Made by a program: the position numbers and the translations under genes. A stretch of DNA of 35,178 nucleotides, taken from the NCBI GenBank assembly GCA_910579185.1, contig CAJTTG010000006.1:1-35178 (forward strand), given 5' to 3'. Positions 34,497 through 35,178 of this stretch are shown piece after piece. How positions within the stretch are numbered: position 1 is the first letter of the stretch; every line of letters begins with the position of its first letter. Under the pieces are notes generated by a model. The model was not told the origin of the DNA. It ran no database searches and saw only the letters and a list, made by a program, of their open reading frames with translations. Origin of the DNA: an uncultured Muribaculaceae bacterium (lineage in GTDB: Bacteria; Bacteroidota; Bacteroidia; Bacteroidales; Muribaculaceae).

Positions 34497-34527
34497 GTTG
34501 TTGAAATGTGTTGTAAGTATGATTCAG

Positions 34528-34559
34528 TAAAGTTACGGATAAAAAGCCGGAATTGCAAA
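34528..34559 (-). promoter_or_regulatory. Promoter of the alpha-amylase gene
   Basis: On the minus strand TTTG (34556-34559) is followed by 20 bases and TAACTTTA (34528-34535), matching the TTTG/TAnnTTTG pattern except for the last base. The ATG follows 31 bases downstream. Confidence 0.6.
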
Positions 34560-34703
34560 TTGAAAGCTGCATTGTTTGTTTTAGCTAAATTTAACAAATT
34601 TGCAAAATGATACGGTCATGGCATGTTTTGGTTTCATTTATTTCGCGAAATTTGAACTCTTGGCCGGCTTGTTACGATCTGAAAGCGGAATTGCTTTCAA
34701 AAC

Positions 34704-34834
34704 ATGATGAAGCAGCGTAATGGGGTGATATATATGTTGGTAGGGCGGTTTCAGATTTTTATGTACCTTTGTTGTCAGTAGCGGTTATTGCAGCAGCTAC
34801 GATTGCTTTTTCATATGTGTTAATTAGACATTAA
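34704..34834 (+). other. Possible tiny membrane-peptide gene or small RNA
   Basis: A 25-codon open frame starts ATGATGAAGCAGCGT at 34704 (MMKQRNGVIYMLVGRF...) and stops at 34779-34781. Overlapping it in another frame (34721-34834) is a 37-codon stretch without ATG whose end is strongly hydrophobic (FYVPLLSVAVIAAATIAFSY), like one membrane helix. Together they look like a small membrane protein split by a frameshift, or two chance frames. A TACCTTTG box (34764-34771) and the terminator at 34867-34910 could instead delimit a short RNA of roughly 130 bases. The rest of 34560-34703 holds a 12-base palindrome (34640-34651) and a GAAAGC/GCTTTC inverted repeat (34681-34698) but no gene. Confidence 0.25.
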
Positions 34835-34866
34835 ATAAAAATCCACTGACGTTAAGTACTATGTGT

Positions 34867-34910
34867 AAATGAAAGAAGGGTCGCTCGTGAGAGTGTCCCT
34901 TCTTTCATTT
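34867..34910 (+). terminator. Strong hairpin terminator without an assigned gene
   Basis: AAATGAAAGAAGGG (34867-34880) and CCCTTCTTTCATTT (34897-34910) form a perfect 14-bp stem with a 16-base loop. The A- and T-rich ends let it work in either direction. No convincing protein gene ends here, so it marks an unannotated transcript from the left or one from beyond the right edge. Confidence 0.7.
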
Positions 34911-35030
34911 TGCCCCGTGGCCGTTCAATGCCGGAATCATCACCAACGCCATGTCGGGATTGGTCGGGGTCACCGCACTCCGTGCGGTTTGACCGAAATC
35001 ATCATCGACAGGGGCGGAATTATCCCCTCG

Positions 35031-35060
35031 CCTGTAGGGACTGCGGCATGCCGCGTCCGG
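35031..35060 (-). repeat. REP-like palindromic element, inverted copy
   Basis: CCTGTAGGGACT followed by GCGGCATGCCGCGTCCGG is the exact reverse complement of the 30-base element at 57-86. Confidence 0.75.
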
Positions 35061-35112
35061 ATAATACCCGGATAATGCCCAGATAATCAATATGTTTACA
35101 CGGATGGACGAA

Positions 35113-35141
35113 TCCGGACGCGCCATGGCGCAGTCCCTACA
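35113..35141 (+). repeat. REP-like palindromic element, compensated variant
   Basis: It reads CCGGACGCGCCATGGCGC then AGTCCCTACA. Relative to the other copies the core changes from GCGGCATGCCGC to GCGCCATGGCGC: the changes are paired on both arms so the palindrome is kept. Confidence 0.7.
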
Positions 35142-35178
35142 AGCAAGAGTGGATATGCCTTAGTCACTTTAGTCATGT

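Larger units (their letters stand above)
34960..35141. repeat. Right-edge intergenic repeat block
   Basis: The GTCGGGGTCACCGCACTCCG unit (34963 on) matches 281 on. It is followed by an inverted palindromic element (35031-35060) and a variant direct copy (35113-35141). ATAATACCCGGATAATGCCC between them is a short internal repeat. No gene is supported from 34911 to the end of the window. Confidence 0.7.

Noticed and set aside
1..35178. tRNA or rRNA genes
   Set aside because: No cloverleaf-like sequence with T-loop and CCA-end features and no rRNA-like segment was seen on reading; a tRNAscan run would settle it.

Overview
The window looks like a chromosomal segment of a gut Bacteroidales bacterium, most likely of the Muribaculaceae type. 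The evidence is the Bacteroidetes promoter pattern (TTTG, about 20 bases, TAnnTTTG) ahead of several genes, no obvious Shine-Dalgarno sites, many Bacteroidetes surface lipoproteins with acidic residues after the lipobox cysteine, Mfa/fimbrillin-like and BACON domains, a type III glutamine synthetase and the LL-diaminopimelate aminotransferase route. The family-level placement is inferred from protein style, not from a search.

Left edge (1-1960): a repeat-dense intergenic region. A composite unit of about 135 bases occurs twice in direct orientation (about 39-170 and 1777-1911) and flanks a 1.3 kb island. The island holds a small membrane protein and two truncated phage-type fragments pointing away from each other. 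Related repeat units return at the right edge (34960-35141).

Housekeeping block (1969-11600): a long amidophosphoribosyltransferase (-), galactokinase and a serine-type sulfatase (+), ArgR followed by an ArgC homologue that has lost its active-site residues (+), DNA primase (-) and a YaaA-family protein (+).

Main accessory block (11752-24999): a tight six-gene operon of lipoproteins. Three are giants of 1152-1173 residues with the order lipobox, Mfa/fimbrillin-like domain, BspA-type leucine-rich repeats, BACON domain and M64-type metallopeptidase domain. Three are short Mfa/fimbrillin-like lipoproteins. The metal motif is intact in giants 2 and 3 and destroyed in giant 1, so the operon appears to encode a surface assembly with two probable proteases and one pseudoprotease. 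This is the best candidate for an undescribed system here.

Right block (25082-34496): malate dehydrogenase with a thioredoxin-fold lipoprotein (-), a periplasmic-binding-type lipoprotein for a metal chelate or cobalamin (+), a small outer-membrane barrel (-), a probable dapF-dapL-glnN operon joining lysine/cell-wall precursor synthesis to ammonia assimilation (-), and a secreted AmyE-like alpha-amylase (-). Hairpin terminators separate most of these units. The last 680 bases hold a promoter for the amylase, a possible tiny membrane-peptide gene or small RNA ending in a strong terminator, and repeats.
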